From the NCBI RefSeq assembly GCF_022760805.1, contig NZ_JAIVFL010000001.1:434001-498000 (forward strand): 64,000 bases of DNA, written 5' to 3'. Of the stretch, positions 53,892-63,116 are shown one piece after another; position 1 is the stretch's first letter, and every line of letters begins with the position of its first letter. Source of the stretch: Candidatus Mycolicibacterium alkanivorans (lineage in GTDB: Bacteria > Actinomycetota > Actinomycetes > Mycobacteriales > Mycobacteriaceae). Both the position numbers and the translations under genes were made by a program. A model generated the notes under the pieces. It was not told where the DNA came from and made no database searches. It worked only from the letters and a program-made list of their open reading frames with translations.

Positions 53892-55331
53892 TCAGAGGGC
53901 TTTGAGTTCCTCGATGACCTCGCCCACCGACTTCTTGGCGTCGCCGAACAACATCGAGGTGTGCTCACCGAAGAACAACGGGTTCTCGATGCCGGCGTAA
54001 CCCGATGACATCGACCGCTTGAGCACGATCACCGACCGGGACTGGTCGACGTTGAGGATCGGCATGCCGTAGATCGGGCTCGACGAGTCGTTGCGCGCCG
54101 CCGGGTTGGTGACGTCGTTGGCGCCGATCACCAAAGTCACGTCGGTACGGGCGAATTCGCCGTTGATGTCGTCCATTTCCTTCATCGCGTCGTACTCGAC
54201 GTCGGCCTCGGCCAGCAGCACGTTCATGTGCCCGGGCATGCGGCCGGCCACTGGGTGGATGGCGTACTTGACCTCGACACCCTTGCTCTCCAGGATCTCG
54301 GCCATCTCCTTGACGGTGTGCTGGGCCTGCGCGACGGCCAGGCCGTAGCCGGGCACCACGATCACCTGGTTGGCATACGCCATCTGGATCGCGGCGTCGG
54401 CGGCAGAGGTGGTCTTGACTGTGCCCTGCTCCCCACCGACGGGGCCGCCTCCGGTGTCACCGCCGCCGAACGATCCGAACACGATCGCCGGGATGGAGCG
54501 GTTCATGGCGACCGCCATGAGGTTGGTCAGGATCGAACCGGACGCACCGACGATCATGCCCGCCACGATCATGGCGGTGTTGTTCAGCGCCAAACCAGCT
54601 GCCGCGGCCGACAATCCGGTGAGCGCGTTGAGCAGCGAGATGACGACGGGCATGTCGGCGCCGCCGATAGGGAGCACCACGAACAGCCCCATCACCCCGG
54701 CGAGCACCAGCACCAGCACGATCCACCACATCGCGCTGCCCTGCCCGGGGTGGGCGTTCAGGCCGATGTAGACCGCCGCCGCGACGGCGCCGAGCAGCAG
54801 CACGATGTTGGCCGCCTGGAAGAACTTGGCGCCGGCGATCAGCTTCTTCTCGACGTTCTTGGGGATCGACTCCTGCAGCTTGGCGAACGCGACCAGCGAA
54901 CCCCAGAACGACACCGACCCGATGATCGCCGCGAACAGCGAACCCACCACCAGCGCCACCGTCGGCGACTGCTCGGGCTTGAACCGCGAAAAGCCATCGG
55001 TCTCAATGAATTCCGACCACGCGATCAGCGCAACGGTGCCGCCACCGACGCCGTTGAACAACGCGACCAGTTGCGGCATCGCGGTCATCTTGGTCTTCTT
55101 GGCCGGCGGCACACCCAGCACCACACCGATCACCAGGCCAGCGACGATCAGGATCCAGTTGATCGACGCGGTGTCGCGGACCTTGATCAAGGTGGCCACC
55201 ACCGCGATACCCATACCGGTGGCGGCGATCCAGTTGCCCCGCACAGCGGTCTTGGGTCCGGTCAGACCCGACAGGCCGAGGATGAACAGCGCGAAGGCGA
55301 CGATGTAGAGGACGTTGACGAAGTAGTTCAC
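53892..55331 (-). CDS. pntB: NAD(P) transhydrogenase subunit beta
   Basis: A 479-residue protein: about nine N-terminal helices, then the NADP(H)-binding domain III. Recognisable are VPGYGLAVAQAQHTVKEMAE, IHPVAGRMPGHMNVLLAEAD, LVIGANDVTNPAARND and VLKRSMSSGYAGIENPLFF. With PntA it couples proton flow to hydride transfer from NADH to NADP+, a main NADPH source. GTG 55331 overlaps the pntAb stop (GTGA). Last gene of the operon. Confidence 0.97.
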   Translation of the reverse strand: MNYFVNVLYIVAFALFILGLSGLTGPKTAVRGNWIAATGMGIAVVATLIKVRDTASINWILIVAGLVIGVVLGVPPAKKTKMTAMPQLVALFNGVGGGTVALIAWSEFIETDGFSRFKPEQSPTVALVVGSLFAAIIGSVSFWGSLVAFAKLQESIPKNVEKKLIAGAKFFQAANIVLLLGAVAAAVYIGLNAHPGQGSAMWWIVLVLVLAGVMGLFVVLPIGGADMPVVISLLNALTGLSAAAAGLALNNTAMIVAGMIVGASGSILTNLMAVAMNRSIPAIVFGSFGGGDTGGGPVGGEQGTVKTTSAADAAIQMAYANQVIVVPGYGLAVAQAQHTVKEMAEILESKGVEVKYAIHPVAGRMPGHMNVLLAEADVEYDAMKEMDDINGEFARTDVTLVIGANDVTNPAARNDSSSPIYGMPILNVDQSRSVIVLKRSMSSGYAGIENPLFFGEHTSMLFGDAKKSVGEVIEELKAL

Positions 55332-55651
55332 TTGTTCGCCCCAGCCTTCTCGGCCTCGGGCTTCCGGCTCTTGAACATACCCAGCATGCGGTCGGTCACC
55401 AGGAAGCCGCCGATCACGTTGAGCGTGCCGAACACCAGCGCGATGAAGCCGATAATCCGCACCCCCCAGTGCGCGTCGGCGGGCAGATTGCCCAGCACGA
55501 GCAGCGCACCGAGGACGACGATGCCGTGGATGGCGTTGGTGCCCGACATCAGCGGGGTGTGCAGGGTGTTGGGCACCTTGGAGATGACGGCAAAGCCGAC
55601 GAACCCGGCCAGCACCAGGATCGCGATGTTCGCCAGCAGCTGTTCGTACAT
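55328..55651 (-). CDS. pntAb: NAD(P) transhydrogenase subunit alpha, membrane part
   Basis: A 107-residue protein carrying the three-helix membrane domain of the alpha subunit as a separate chain: LLANIAILVLAGFVGFAVIS, KVPNTLHTPLMSGTNAIHGI and IIGFIALVFGTLNVIGGFLV with TDRML. ATG 55651 shares its A with the pntAa stop (TGATG). Split PntA is normal in mycobacteria. Confidence 0.95.
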   Translation of the reverse strand: MYEQLLANIAILVLAGFVGFAVISKVPNTLHTPLMSGTNAIHGIVVLGALLVLGNLPADAHWGVRIIGFIALVFGTLNVIGGFLVTDRMLGMFKSRKPEAEKAGANK

Positions 55652-56745
55652 CACTGAGCCTTTTCTTCGCGGGTCACACATGAGGCCGCCAGGACCTCGT
55701 CGGAGAAGTCGGGCGCCAGCGCGCCGTCCTTGATCAGCAGTTCCAGCAGTGAGGTGAGATTCTTGGAGTACAGCTCGCTGGCGTGCTCGGGCATGGTGGC
55801 GGGCAGGTTTAGCGGCGAGATGATGGTCACCCCGTGCTTGACGACGGTCTTGCCCGGCTCGGTCAGCTCACAGTTGCCGCCGGTCTCGCCGGCCAGGTCG
55901 ACCACCACGCTGCCCGGCTTCATGCCCTCCACCGCAGCGGCGGTCACCAGCCGGGGTGCGGGGCGGCCGGGCACCAGCGCGGTGGTGATCACCACGTCGA
56001 ACCCGCCGATGGCCTGCTCCAGCTTCTTCTGCTGCTGGGCGCGCTCCTCCTCGGTCAGCTCGCGGGCGTAGCCGCCCGAGCCGGCCGCTTCGATGCCCAG
56101 GTCCAGCCACTGAGCACCGACCGAGCGGACCTGGTCGGCCACCTCGGGGCGCACGTCGTAACCAGTGGTGCGTCCGCCCAGACGTTTGGCGGTGGCCAGC
56201 GCCTGCAGGCCCGCCACGCCCACGCCGAGCACCAGCACGCTGGCCGGTTTCACGGTGCCCGCCGCGGTGGTCAGCATGGGGAAGAACCGGGTGGACTCGC
56301 TGGCCGCCAGCACCACGGCCTTGTAGCCGGCGACGTTGGCCTGCGAGGACAGCGCGTCCATCACCTGGGCGCGAGAGATCCGCGGGATCGCCTCCACGGC
56401 GAAGACCTGGACGCCGCGCTCCTTCAGAGCTCCGATCTGGTTGTCGGCGTTGCGCGGGGCAAGAAAGCCGATCAGCGTCTGGCCGGAGCGCAACCGCGCT
56501 ACTTCCTCGGCAGTCGGCGGTGCCACCTTGACCACCACATCAGCCGCCCAGGCGTCGCCGATTATCGCGCCGGCGGCGGTGTACAGCTCGTCGGGCAGCA
56601 GCGCACGCTCACCGGCGCCCGCCTCCACCACCACGGAGACACCGCTGTTGACCAGTGCCGACACCGCCTTGGGGACCAGCGCGACGCGGCGCTCGTCGGC
56701 ACCGGACTCGGCGACGACGCCAACTGTCGTTTGCGTATCAGTCAT
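55651..56745 (-). CDS. pntAa: NAD(P) transhydrogenase subunit alpha, NAD-binding part
   Basis: A 364-residue soluble domain [21 protein letters not shown] opens the alanine-dehydrogenase-like fold. The NAD site is [20 protein letters not shown] followed by [12 protein letters not shown], and the mobile loop is [20 protein letters not shown]. It reduces or oxidises NAD(H) and passes hydride to domain III of PntB. First gene of the three-gene operon; no regulatory motif was identified in its 235-bp upstream region. Confidence 0.96.
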   Translation of the reverse strand: MTDTQTTVGVVAESGADERRVALVPKAVSALVNSGVSVVVEAGAGERALLPDELYTAAGAIIGDAWAADVVVKVAPPTAEEVARLRSGQTLIGFLAPRNADNQIGALKERGVQVFAVEAIPRISRAQVMDALSSQANVAGYKAVVLAASESTRFFPMLTTAAGTVKPASVLVLGVGVAGLQALATAKRLGGRTTGYDVRPEVADQVRSVGAQWLDLGIEAAGSGGYARELTEEERAQQQKKLEQAIGGFDVVITTALVPGRPAPRLVTAAAVEGMKPGSVVVDLAGETGGNCELTEPGKTVVKHGVTIISPLNLPATMPEHASELYSKNLTSLLELLIKDGALAPDFSDEVLAASCVTREEKAQ

Positions 56746-56968
56746 GAACCGTGCGTTCGCTTCCTGGCGTGGATTTCATCGGCAAACACCCTGTGCTCGT
56801 GACACCCTATCTGCAACCGCAAGTAATTCCCCAACCCGGAAGGCGCCGCGTCGATCCAGTTCCCCCGATCGGGGGGAGACAACTCGGGCCGACTGGCGGG
56901 CGGTGCGGCGCACGGGCATCGTGACCACCGTCGTCGCCATGGCCTGGTCGTCGCGCGGCCAGGTGTCC

Positions 56969-56974
56969 TATCGT
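56969..56974 (+). promoter_or_regulatory. -10 box for leaderless fadE2-ptpB mRNA
   Basis: TATCGT ends 6 nt before ATG 56981, and there is no ribosome binding site. It supports the chosen start, although the frame is open far upstream. Confidence 0.5.
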
Positions 56975-56980
56975 GATGGC

Positions 56981-58210
56981 ATGGATTTCGCCATGTCCGT
57001 CAAGGCGGCTGATTACCACGAGCGCCTCACCGAGTTCATGGTCGAGAAGGTGTTTCCCGCCGAGAAGTCCTACGACGAGTACCGGGCGGCAGCCGGCCCC
57101 GGCGACTTCACAGTGCCGCCGGTGGTCGAAGAGCTCAAGAAGCTGGCCAAGGCCCGAGGCCTGTGGAACCTGTTCCTGCCCCCGGAGTCCGGGCTGACCA
57201 ACCTCGAGTACGCGCCGCTGGCCGAGCTGACCGGCTGGAGCACCGAGATCGCGCCCGAGGCACTCAACTGCGCGGCCCCGGACACCGGCAACATGGAGAC
57301 CCTGCACCTGTTCGCCACCGAGGAGCAGCGCAAACAGTGGCTCGAGCCGCTGCTCGCCGGCGAGATCCGCAGCGCGTTCTCGATGACCGAACCCGCGGTG
57401 GCCTCCAGCGACGCCCGCAACATCCAGACGGCGATCACCCGCGACGGTGACGACTACGTCATCGACGGCCGCAAGTGGTGGGCCTCGGGCGCCAACGACC
57501 CGCGCTGCAAGATCCTGATCGTGATGGGCCGCACCAACCCCGATGCCGCGTCGCACCAACAGCAGTCGATGATCCTGGTCCCCGTCGACACACTCGGGGT
57601 CACCCTGGTCCGTTCCACTTCGGTGTTCGGCTGGCAGGACCAGCACGGGCACGCCGAGGTGATCTACGACAACGTACGCGTGCCGGCTTCGAACCTGCTG
57701 GCCGAGGAGGGCATGGGGTTTGCGATCGCGCAGGCCCGCCTGGGCCCGGGCCGTATCCATCACTGCATGCGCGCGATCGGCGTGGCCGAACGGGCGCTGG
57801 CGCTGATGGTCGAGCGCGCCCGCACCCGCATCGCGTTCGGCAAATCGCTGGCCGAGCAGGGCATGGTTCAGCACGCAGTTGCGGTGTCCCGCAACGAGAT
57901 CGACCAGGCACGGCTGCTGTGCCACAAAGCCGCGTGGACCATCGACCAGCACGGGAACAAAGAAGCCCGCAACCTGGTGGCCCAGATCAAGGCCGTGGCA
58001 CCGCAGATGGCCTGCAACGTCATCGACCGGGCGATCCAGGTGCACGGCGGGGCGGGCGTCAGCGACGACTTCCCGCTGGCCCGGATGTACGGCTGGCAGC
58101 GCGCGATGCGCATCTTCGACGGTCCCGACGAGGTGCACCTGCGCAGCATCGCGCGTGCCGAGCTCGGCAGCGAGCCAAGCGCTATGGCCACGGCGGCGGT
58201 CCGGGGATGA
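56981..58210 (+). CDS. fadE2: Acyl-CoA dehydrogenase FadE2
   Basis: A 409-residue member of the acyl-CoA dehydrogenase-like ACAD10/11 group. Motifs: [20 protein letters not shown] (FAD/substrate), [40 protein letters not shown] and [20 protein letters not shown]. Its start ATG 56981 is 6 nt after a -10 box. Gene order with a PtpB-type phosphatase and the pnt genes is as in M. tuberculosis (Rv0154c-Rv0153c). Its stop overlaps the phosphatase start (ATGA), an unexpected but conserved coupling. The substrate is not established. Confidence 0.93.
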   Translation: MDFAMSVKAADYHERLTEFMVEKVFPAEKSYDEYRAAAGPGDFTVPPVVEELKKLAKARGLWNLFLPPESGLTNLEYAPLAELTGWSTEIAPEALNCAAPDTGNMETLHLFATEEQRKQWLEPLLAGEIRSAFSMTEPAVASSDARNIQTAITRDGDDYVIDGRKWWASGANDPRCKILIVMGRTNPDAASHQQQSMILVPVDTLGVTLVRSTSVFGWQDQHGHAEVIYDNVRVPASNLLAEEGMGFAIAQARLGPGRIHHCMRAIGVAERALALMVERARTRIAFGKSLAEQGMVQHAVAVSRNEIDQARLLCHKAAWTIDQHGNKEARNLVAQIKAVAPQMACNVIDRAIQVHGGAGVSDDFPLARMYGWQRAMRIFDGPDEVHLRSIARAELGSEPSAMATAAVRG

Positions 58211-59001
58211 GCGGACGTCAGCTGGCCGGTGCGTGGAACTTCCGCGACATCGCCGAGACGGCGGGAGTGCGTCCCGGCCGGTTCTTCAGGTCCAGTGAGC
58301 TCAGCGGACTCGACGATTCGGGCCGGGACGTCTTCCGCCGGCTCGGCATCACCGACGTGGCCGACCTGCGTTCGCCCCAGGAAGTGGAGCGTCGCGGGCC
58401 GGGCGCGGTTCCCGACGGTGTCGTCGTGCACCTGTTGCCGTTCCCGGACCTGTCCAACACCACAGCCGAGGCGCGGCACGAAAACAGCTGGCAGAAGATG
58501 ATGACCGAGAAGCCCGACGACGAGGACGTCGAAGTTGCGGCCGAGCGGTTCATGACCGAGGAGTACGAGAATTTTCCCGTCCTCGGTGGCGCGCAACGCG
58601 CTGTGCGCCAGGTCTTTTCGCTACTGGGCTCGGGCCGGCAAGTGATCACGCACTGCTTCGCAGGCAAGGACCGCACCGGCTTCACCGTGGCGGTGGTGCT
58701 CGAGGCGATCGGGGTCCCGCGTGAGGCGGTCCTGACCGACTTCCTGCGCAGCAACGATGCCGTGCCGCTGCTTCGTGAGCGCATCATGGAGTCGATCAGC
58801 AACCTCACCGGTGAGACGCCCGAGGTGATGACCTTCGCCGAGGCGCGGCTGACCGACGGAGTCCTCGGGGTGCGCGAGGAGTACCTGATGACCGCGCGTC
58901 GCACGATCGACCAGACCTACGGCGGGCTCGACGGCTTCCTCGGGGTCTCCGGCGTGACGGCCGAGGACGTCGAGCGGACCCGCGCCGAGCTACTGGGATA
59001 G
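58207..59001 (+). CDS. ptpB: PtpB-type tyrosine/phosphoinositide phosphatase
   Basis: A 264-residue phosphatase. It opens [20 protein letters not shown] and has the P-loop [10 protein letters not shown] with nucleophile Cys150 and Arg156. The extra Lys-Asp (GKDRTG) is typical of the atypical MptpB group with triple specificity. [20 protein letters not shown] and [20 protein letters not shown] form the lid and C-terminal part. Coupled to fadE2 by ATGA. Its 3' end overlaps the convergent DUF456 gene by 12 bp. In M. tuberculosis PtpB (Rv0153c) is secreted into macrophages; no signal peptide is seen. Confidence 0.94.
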   Translation: MSGRQLAGAWNFRDIAETAGVRPGRFFRSSELSGLDDSGRDVFRRLGITDVADLRSPQEVERRGPGAVPDGVVVHLLPFPDLSNTTAEARHENSWQKMMTEKPDDEDVEVAAERFMTEEYENFPVLGGAQRAVRQVFSLLGSGRQVITHCFAGKDRTGFTVAVVLEAIGVPREAVLTDFLRSNDAVPLLRERIMESISNLTGETPEVMTFAEARLTDGVLGVREEYLMTARRTIDQTYGGLDGFLGVSGVTAEDVERTRAELLG

Positions 59002-59475
59002 CACCAGACCGACCACCCACACGCCGGTCGCCAGCAGTCCGCCGGCCAGTTCGACGCCGACCGACAGTGCCGCACCCTTGACCGCATGCACGGTGGACGC
59101 CCACGCGCGGCGCTGGTCGCGGCGTGCGGCGAGTTCGGCCAGATATACACCGAGGACGAAGCCGAGGATCAGTCCGGCGACCGGGATCATGAAGAAGCCG
59201 ATCACGCCCAGGACCGCGCCCGCGGTGAGGCTCCAGCCGCTGACCTCGGCGGCCCGCATGCGGCGCACCGGCCAGCCGTACTTCACCAGCAGGCTGGCGG
59301 CGATGATCGCGGTGACCACACCGAGGACCACCCACGAGACCGCGGTGTGTTCGAGCACCGCCCACACCCCGATCGCGGTGTACACCAACAGCGTTCCCGG
59401 CAGCAGTGGCACGATGATGCCGACCAGTCCGACGGCGATGGCCAGCGCTACGAGAACGACGCCGGCGGTGCTCAT
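58990..59475 (-). CDS. DUF456 domain membrane protein
   Basis: A 161-residue protein with four to five helices in the glycine-zipper pattern of DUF456: VVLVALAIAVGLVGIIVPLL followed by PGTLLVYTAIGVWAVLE, and GAVLGVIGFFMIPVAGLILG followed by FVLGVYLAEL. TAGGTT lies 7 nt before ATG 59475, predicting a leaderless mRNA; the 10-bp palindrome GGTTCGAACC overlaps it. Function unknown. Confidence 0.87.
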   Translation of the reverse strand: MSTAGVVLVALAIAVGLVGIIVPLLPGTLLVYTAIGVWAVLEHTAVSWVVLGVVTAIIAASLLVKYGWPVRRMRAAEVSGWSLTAGAVLGVIGFFMIPVAGLILGFVLGVYLAELAARRDQRRAWASTVHAVKGAALSVGVELAGGLLATGVWVVGLVLSQ

Positions 59476-59476
59476 C

Positions 59477-59488
59477 GGTTCGAACCTA
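59477..59488 (-). promoter_or_regulatory. -10 box with overlapping palindrome, DUF456 gene
   Basis: TAGGTT (59483-59488, minus strand) ends 7 nt before ATG 59475. The perfect palindrome GGTTCGAACC (59477-59486) covers most of it and could be a repressor site. Confidence 0.4.
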
Positions 59489-59537
59489 CCGCCCGAGCGG
59501 GCGTCCAGTGTGCGGTGAGGTCGAAACGTGTTGGCGC

Positions 59538-60401
59538 TCAGCTCAGGGAGAAGGTGGCATGCTTGGCCGCCGACAGGTCGTCGATCTGCGCCCAGTGCGC
59601 GGCGACGTCGTCGACGGTCGGCACGTGGTCGAAGGTGACGCCCTCATTCTGGAACAGCGCGGTCCGCTGGACCTTGCCGCCGCCGACGATGAACACCGAC
59701 GCGCTGTCGGGCACCTCTTCGGAGCACAGGTAGCCGACCACGGGCGCGACGTATTCCGGGGTGAGCTTCTTGAACACCTCCGGCGGCAGGATGTCCTCGG
59801 TCATGCGGGTGGCCGCGATCGGGGCCACCGCATTGGCCTTGATGTTGTACTTGGCGCCTTCCTGGGCCAGCGAGTTGATCAGGCCGACCAAGCCGAGCTT
59901 GGCGGCAGAGTAGTTGGCCTGCCCGAAATTGCCGAACAGACCGCTGGTCGAGGTGGCGACCACGATGCGGCCGTAACTCTGCTCGCGGAAGTGCGGCCAG
60001 GCCGCACGGATGACGTTGTAACCGCCGTAGAGGTGCACCTGGATGACGGCGTCCCAGTTCTCGAACGGCATCTTGTGGAACGTTCCGTCACGCAGGATGC
60101 CGGCGTTGCTCACCACACCGTCGACCCTACCGAACTCGTCGATCGCGGTCTTGATGATGTTGGCCGCACCATCGGCGTCGGCGACGCTGTCGTAGTTGGC
60201 CACGGCGCGACCGCCGGCCTCCTTGATCTCGGTGACCACTTGGTCCGCCATCGAGTGGCCGGCTCCGGTGCCGTCGCGCGAGCCGCCGAGGTCGTTGACC
60301 ACCACGCTGGCGCCCTCACAGGCCAGCGTCAGGGCGTACTCGCGGCCCAGACCACCTCCGGCACCGGTGACGACGATGGCACGATCCGCAACTCCGGGCA
60401 T
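59538..60401 (-). CDS. Short-chain dehydrogenase/reductase (Rv0148-like)
   Basis: A 287-residue SDR. The start MPGVADRAIVVTGAGGGLGR at ATG 60401 follows AGGA by 6 nt. NAD(P) motif GAGGGLGR, structural SNAG, catalytic Ser in ATSTSGLFGNFGQ, and YSAAK with Tyr and Lys. NDLGGSRDGTGAGHSMADQV matches the dehydrogenase domain of peroxisomal multifunctional enzyme 2-like (R)-3-hydroxyacyl-CoA dehydrogenases. This predicts a role in fatty-acid or sterol side-chain beta-oxidation. It corresponds to Rv0148; the aldehyde dehydrogenase that follows in M. tuberculosis is absent. Confidence 0.9.
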   Translation of the reverse strand: MPGVADRAIVVTGAGGGLGREYALTLACEGASVVVNDLGGSRDGTGAGHSMADQVVTEIKEAGGRAVANYDSVADADGAANIIKTAIDEFGRVDGVVSNAGILRDGTFHKMPFENWDAVIQVHLYGGYNVIRAAWPHFREQSYGRIVVATSTSGLFGNFGQANYSAAKLGLVGLINSLAQEGAKYNIKANAVAPIAATRMTEDILPPEVFKKLTPEYVAPVVGYLCSEEVPDSASVFIVGGGKVQRTALFQNEGVTFDHVPTVDDVAAHWAQIDDLSAAKHATFSLS

Positions 60402-60578
60402 GAGCTTCCTCTCTCCGGCCGTTCGATGAGGTGGGTCGTGCGACGCCACCCGGCGTTGGCAATCGTAGTCAACCAGGCGGTTGGGCGATCAGGCCGGTCT
60501 GCGGATCGGCTCTGTGCACAGCGCGTGGTTCGCGTGGCTTTCGATCTGTGCGCAGGCTCGACGCGCGAGGCTAGCTTC

Positions 60579-61553
<975 letters not shown>

Positions 61554-61617
61554 TCACAAGGGTCTTCAGCAATGCTACCGAAACGCTTAGCCAAGCTATG
61601 GGCAGCTGTGGCGGGCC

Positions 61618-62259
61618 TCATGCAGGGTCAGCCGCGCGCCACATCTGGCCGTTGAGCAACTGCAGGAACTGATCGGTGATCGTGATCAGTCGCTCCTGGT
61701 CACCGACGAATCCGGCGTAGAAGCCGAGGCCCCACATGACCGCCATCAACATCTCGGCGGCGGCGTCCACGTCGACGTCGGGCCGGATCTCGCCTCCCTC
61801 GATGGCGTCTTTGATCGCCGAGGTAACGAACCCGCGGGTGAAGGTCAGCGACTCGTTGTCTTCCTGGTTCAGGTCGGGATGACGCTGCGACTCCAGGACG
61901 GAGGTCGCCAGGAAGGCTGCGACAGAGCGGTCCTCACCCTGGGCCTCGACAGCTGCGCGCAGAAACGCACGCATCCGTCCGGCCAGCGCGCTCTCCCGCT
62001 GGGAGTGCTGGACGGCCGATTCGATGAGCATTCCGTTGGTCTGCTCCATGACCTCTTGATAGAGGAGCCGTTTACTGGCGAAGTAATGGTTGATGGCGGG
62101 GCGCGTCAGGTCGGCGCGGATCGCGATTGCCTGGAAGGTCGCGGCGTCGTAACCGAGTTCGCTGAACACCTCGCGGGCGGCGCGCATGATGCGCTCACGC
62201 GTCTCCGCCGCCTTAGCTGCAGGCGGCCGTCCGGGACCTCGACTGGCTGTGTGCGCCAT
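61618..62259 (-). CDS. TetR-family regulator (Rv0144-like)
   Basis: A 213-residue TetR regulator, starting at ATG 62259 (MAHTASRGPGRPPAAKAAET); ATG 62286 is also in frame. The HTH reads REVFSELGYDAATFQAIAIR followed by ADLTRPAINHYFASKRLLY. The C-terminal ligand domain includes FLATSVLESQRHPDLNQEDN and MLMAVMWGLGFYAGFVGD. Perfect 8-bp inverted arms (GTCAAATT/AATTTGAC) flank its promoter, implying autoregulation. It precedes the methyltransferase on the same strand. Ligand unknown. Confidence 0.9.
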   Translation of the reverse strand: MAHTASRGPGRPPAAKAAETRERIMRAAREVFSELGYDAATFQAIAIRADLTRPAINHYFASKRLLYQEVMEQTNGMLIESAVQHSQRESALAGRMRAFLRAAVEAQGEDRSVAAFLATSVLESQRHPDLNQEDNESLTFTRGFVTSAIKDAIEGGEIRPDVDVDAAAEMLMAVMWGLGFYAGFVGDQERLITITDQFLQLLNGQMWRAADPA

Positions 62260-62260
62260 A

Positions 62261-62294
62261 GTCAAATTCTGCCACAACGAGGGCACAATTTGAC
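62261..62294. promoter_or_regulatory. Inverted repeat at TetR promoter, probable operator
   Basis: GTCAAATT (62261-62268) and AATTTGAC (62287-62294) are exact inverted repeats separated by 18 bp, directly before the ATG at 62259. A related AAATTTGA lies at 62377-62384. Placement and AT-rich arms in a GC-rich genome fit a TetR operator. Confidence 0.5.
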
Positions 62295-62384
62295 GGTGGC
62301 CGTCATTTGCTTACCTGTTTCACATTTTGATTTCCGATAAACACTCTGTCTCATACGCGAGTCTTTGCAGTGCTTAAAATTTGA

Positions 62385-62600
62385 TTGACAATTGTCCCGC
62401 CGGCAGCAGCGCGTACCACCGCCGCCCTGCTCGCGCTGCGGACCAGGTCATCGCCCCCCATCCTGGCCGGGATCCGCAGCCCAAGGATGGGACGCAAACC
62501 CGCCCACCGGACGCGCGTCGACCGCGACTACGAACCAATCCGCATCGACACGCAAACGCTGTTCAACGATCTCGCGCTCGAAACTCCGCTAGCCGCTTGA
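62385..62600 (+). CDS. Low-confidence ORF in the 335-bp gap upstream of tetR
   Basis: A 71-codon frame from TTG 62385, ending DYEPIRIDTQTLFNDLALET-PLAA. The second half (from GRKPAHRTRVDRDYEP) has coding-like codon use, but no ribosome binding site or family is apparent. It may be a remnant of a gene once divergent from tetR. The rest of the gap (62295-62629) is relatively AT-rich and holds only the repeat of the TetR site. Confidence 0.22.
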   Translation: MTIVPPAAARTTAALLALRTRSSPPILAGIRSPRMGRKPAHRTRVDRDYEPIRIDTQTLFNDLALETPLAA

Positions 62601-62629
62601 GTATTCAGTACAAGGCCGAAGGAGTTCGG

Positions 62630-63116
62630 TCAACGCAGCGTGCCGAAGAATGCCCGAACGTCCTCGACGAACAGATCCGGCTGTTCGAGCGCGGCGAAGT
62701 GTCCACCTCGCGGCATAGTTGTCCAGCGAGTGACGTTATAGTTGTTCTCACACCAGTGCCGCGCTGCCGGCAGGATTTCCTTGGGGAAAGCGGCTATGCC
62801 AGTAGGCAATTCGACCCGACCTAAACTAGCAGATCCAGTGTAGCACTCTAGGAGCTTGGCGAAGCTCTCCCAGTAGATTCGTGCCGAGGAACTTCCGCTC
62901 CTGGTCACCCAGTACAGCATCACGTTGTCGAGCAGTTCGTCGCGGGTGAGTACGTTCTCAGGATTGCCGTTGCAGTCCATCCACGACCAGAACTTCTCGA
63001 TGATCCACGCCATTTGCCCCACCGGCGAATCGACCAGCCCATAGCCCAATGTCTGCGGCCGGGTGGACTGTTCTTCGGAATACCCCATATCCCACCGCTG
63101 ATAGTGCTCCAACGTC
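62630..63116 (-). pseudogene. Epoxide hydrolase, 5' part removed by IS insertion
   Basis: The C-terminal ~160 residues of an epoxide hydrolase (alpha/beta hydrolase with EHN domain, normally about 380-400 residues). Remaining motifs: YSEEQSTRPQTLGYGLVDSP with VGQMAWIIEKFWSWMD, then SARIYWESFAKLL, and TRWTTMPRGGHFAALEQPDL with FVEDVRAFF, the latter holding the catalytic His. The EHN domain, nucleophile Asp and proton-donor region are missing. The frame stays open to 63116, where the end of an ISL3-type element begins, so insertion cut the gene. The ATG at 63112 is incidental. Confidence 0.85.
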
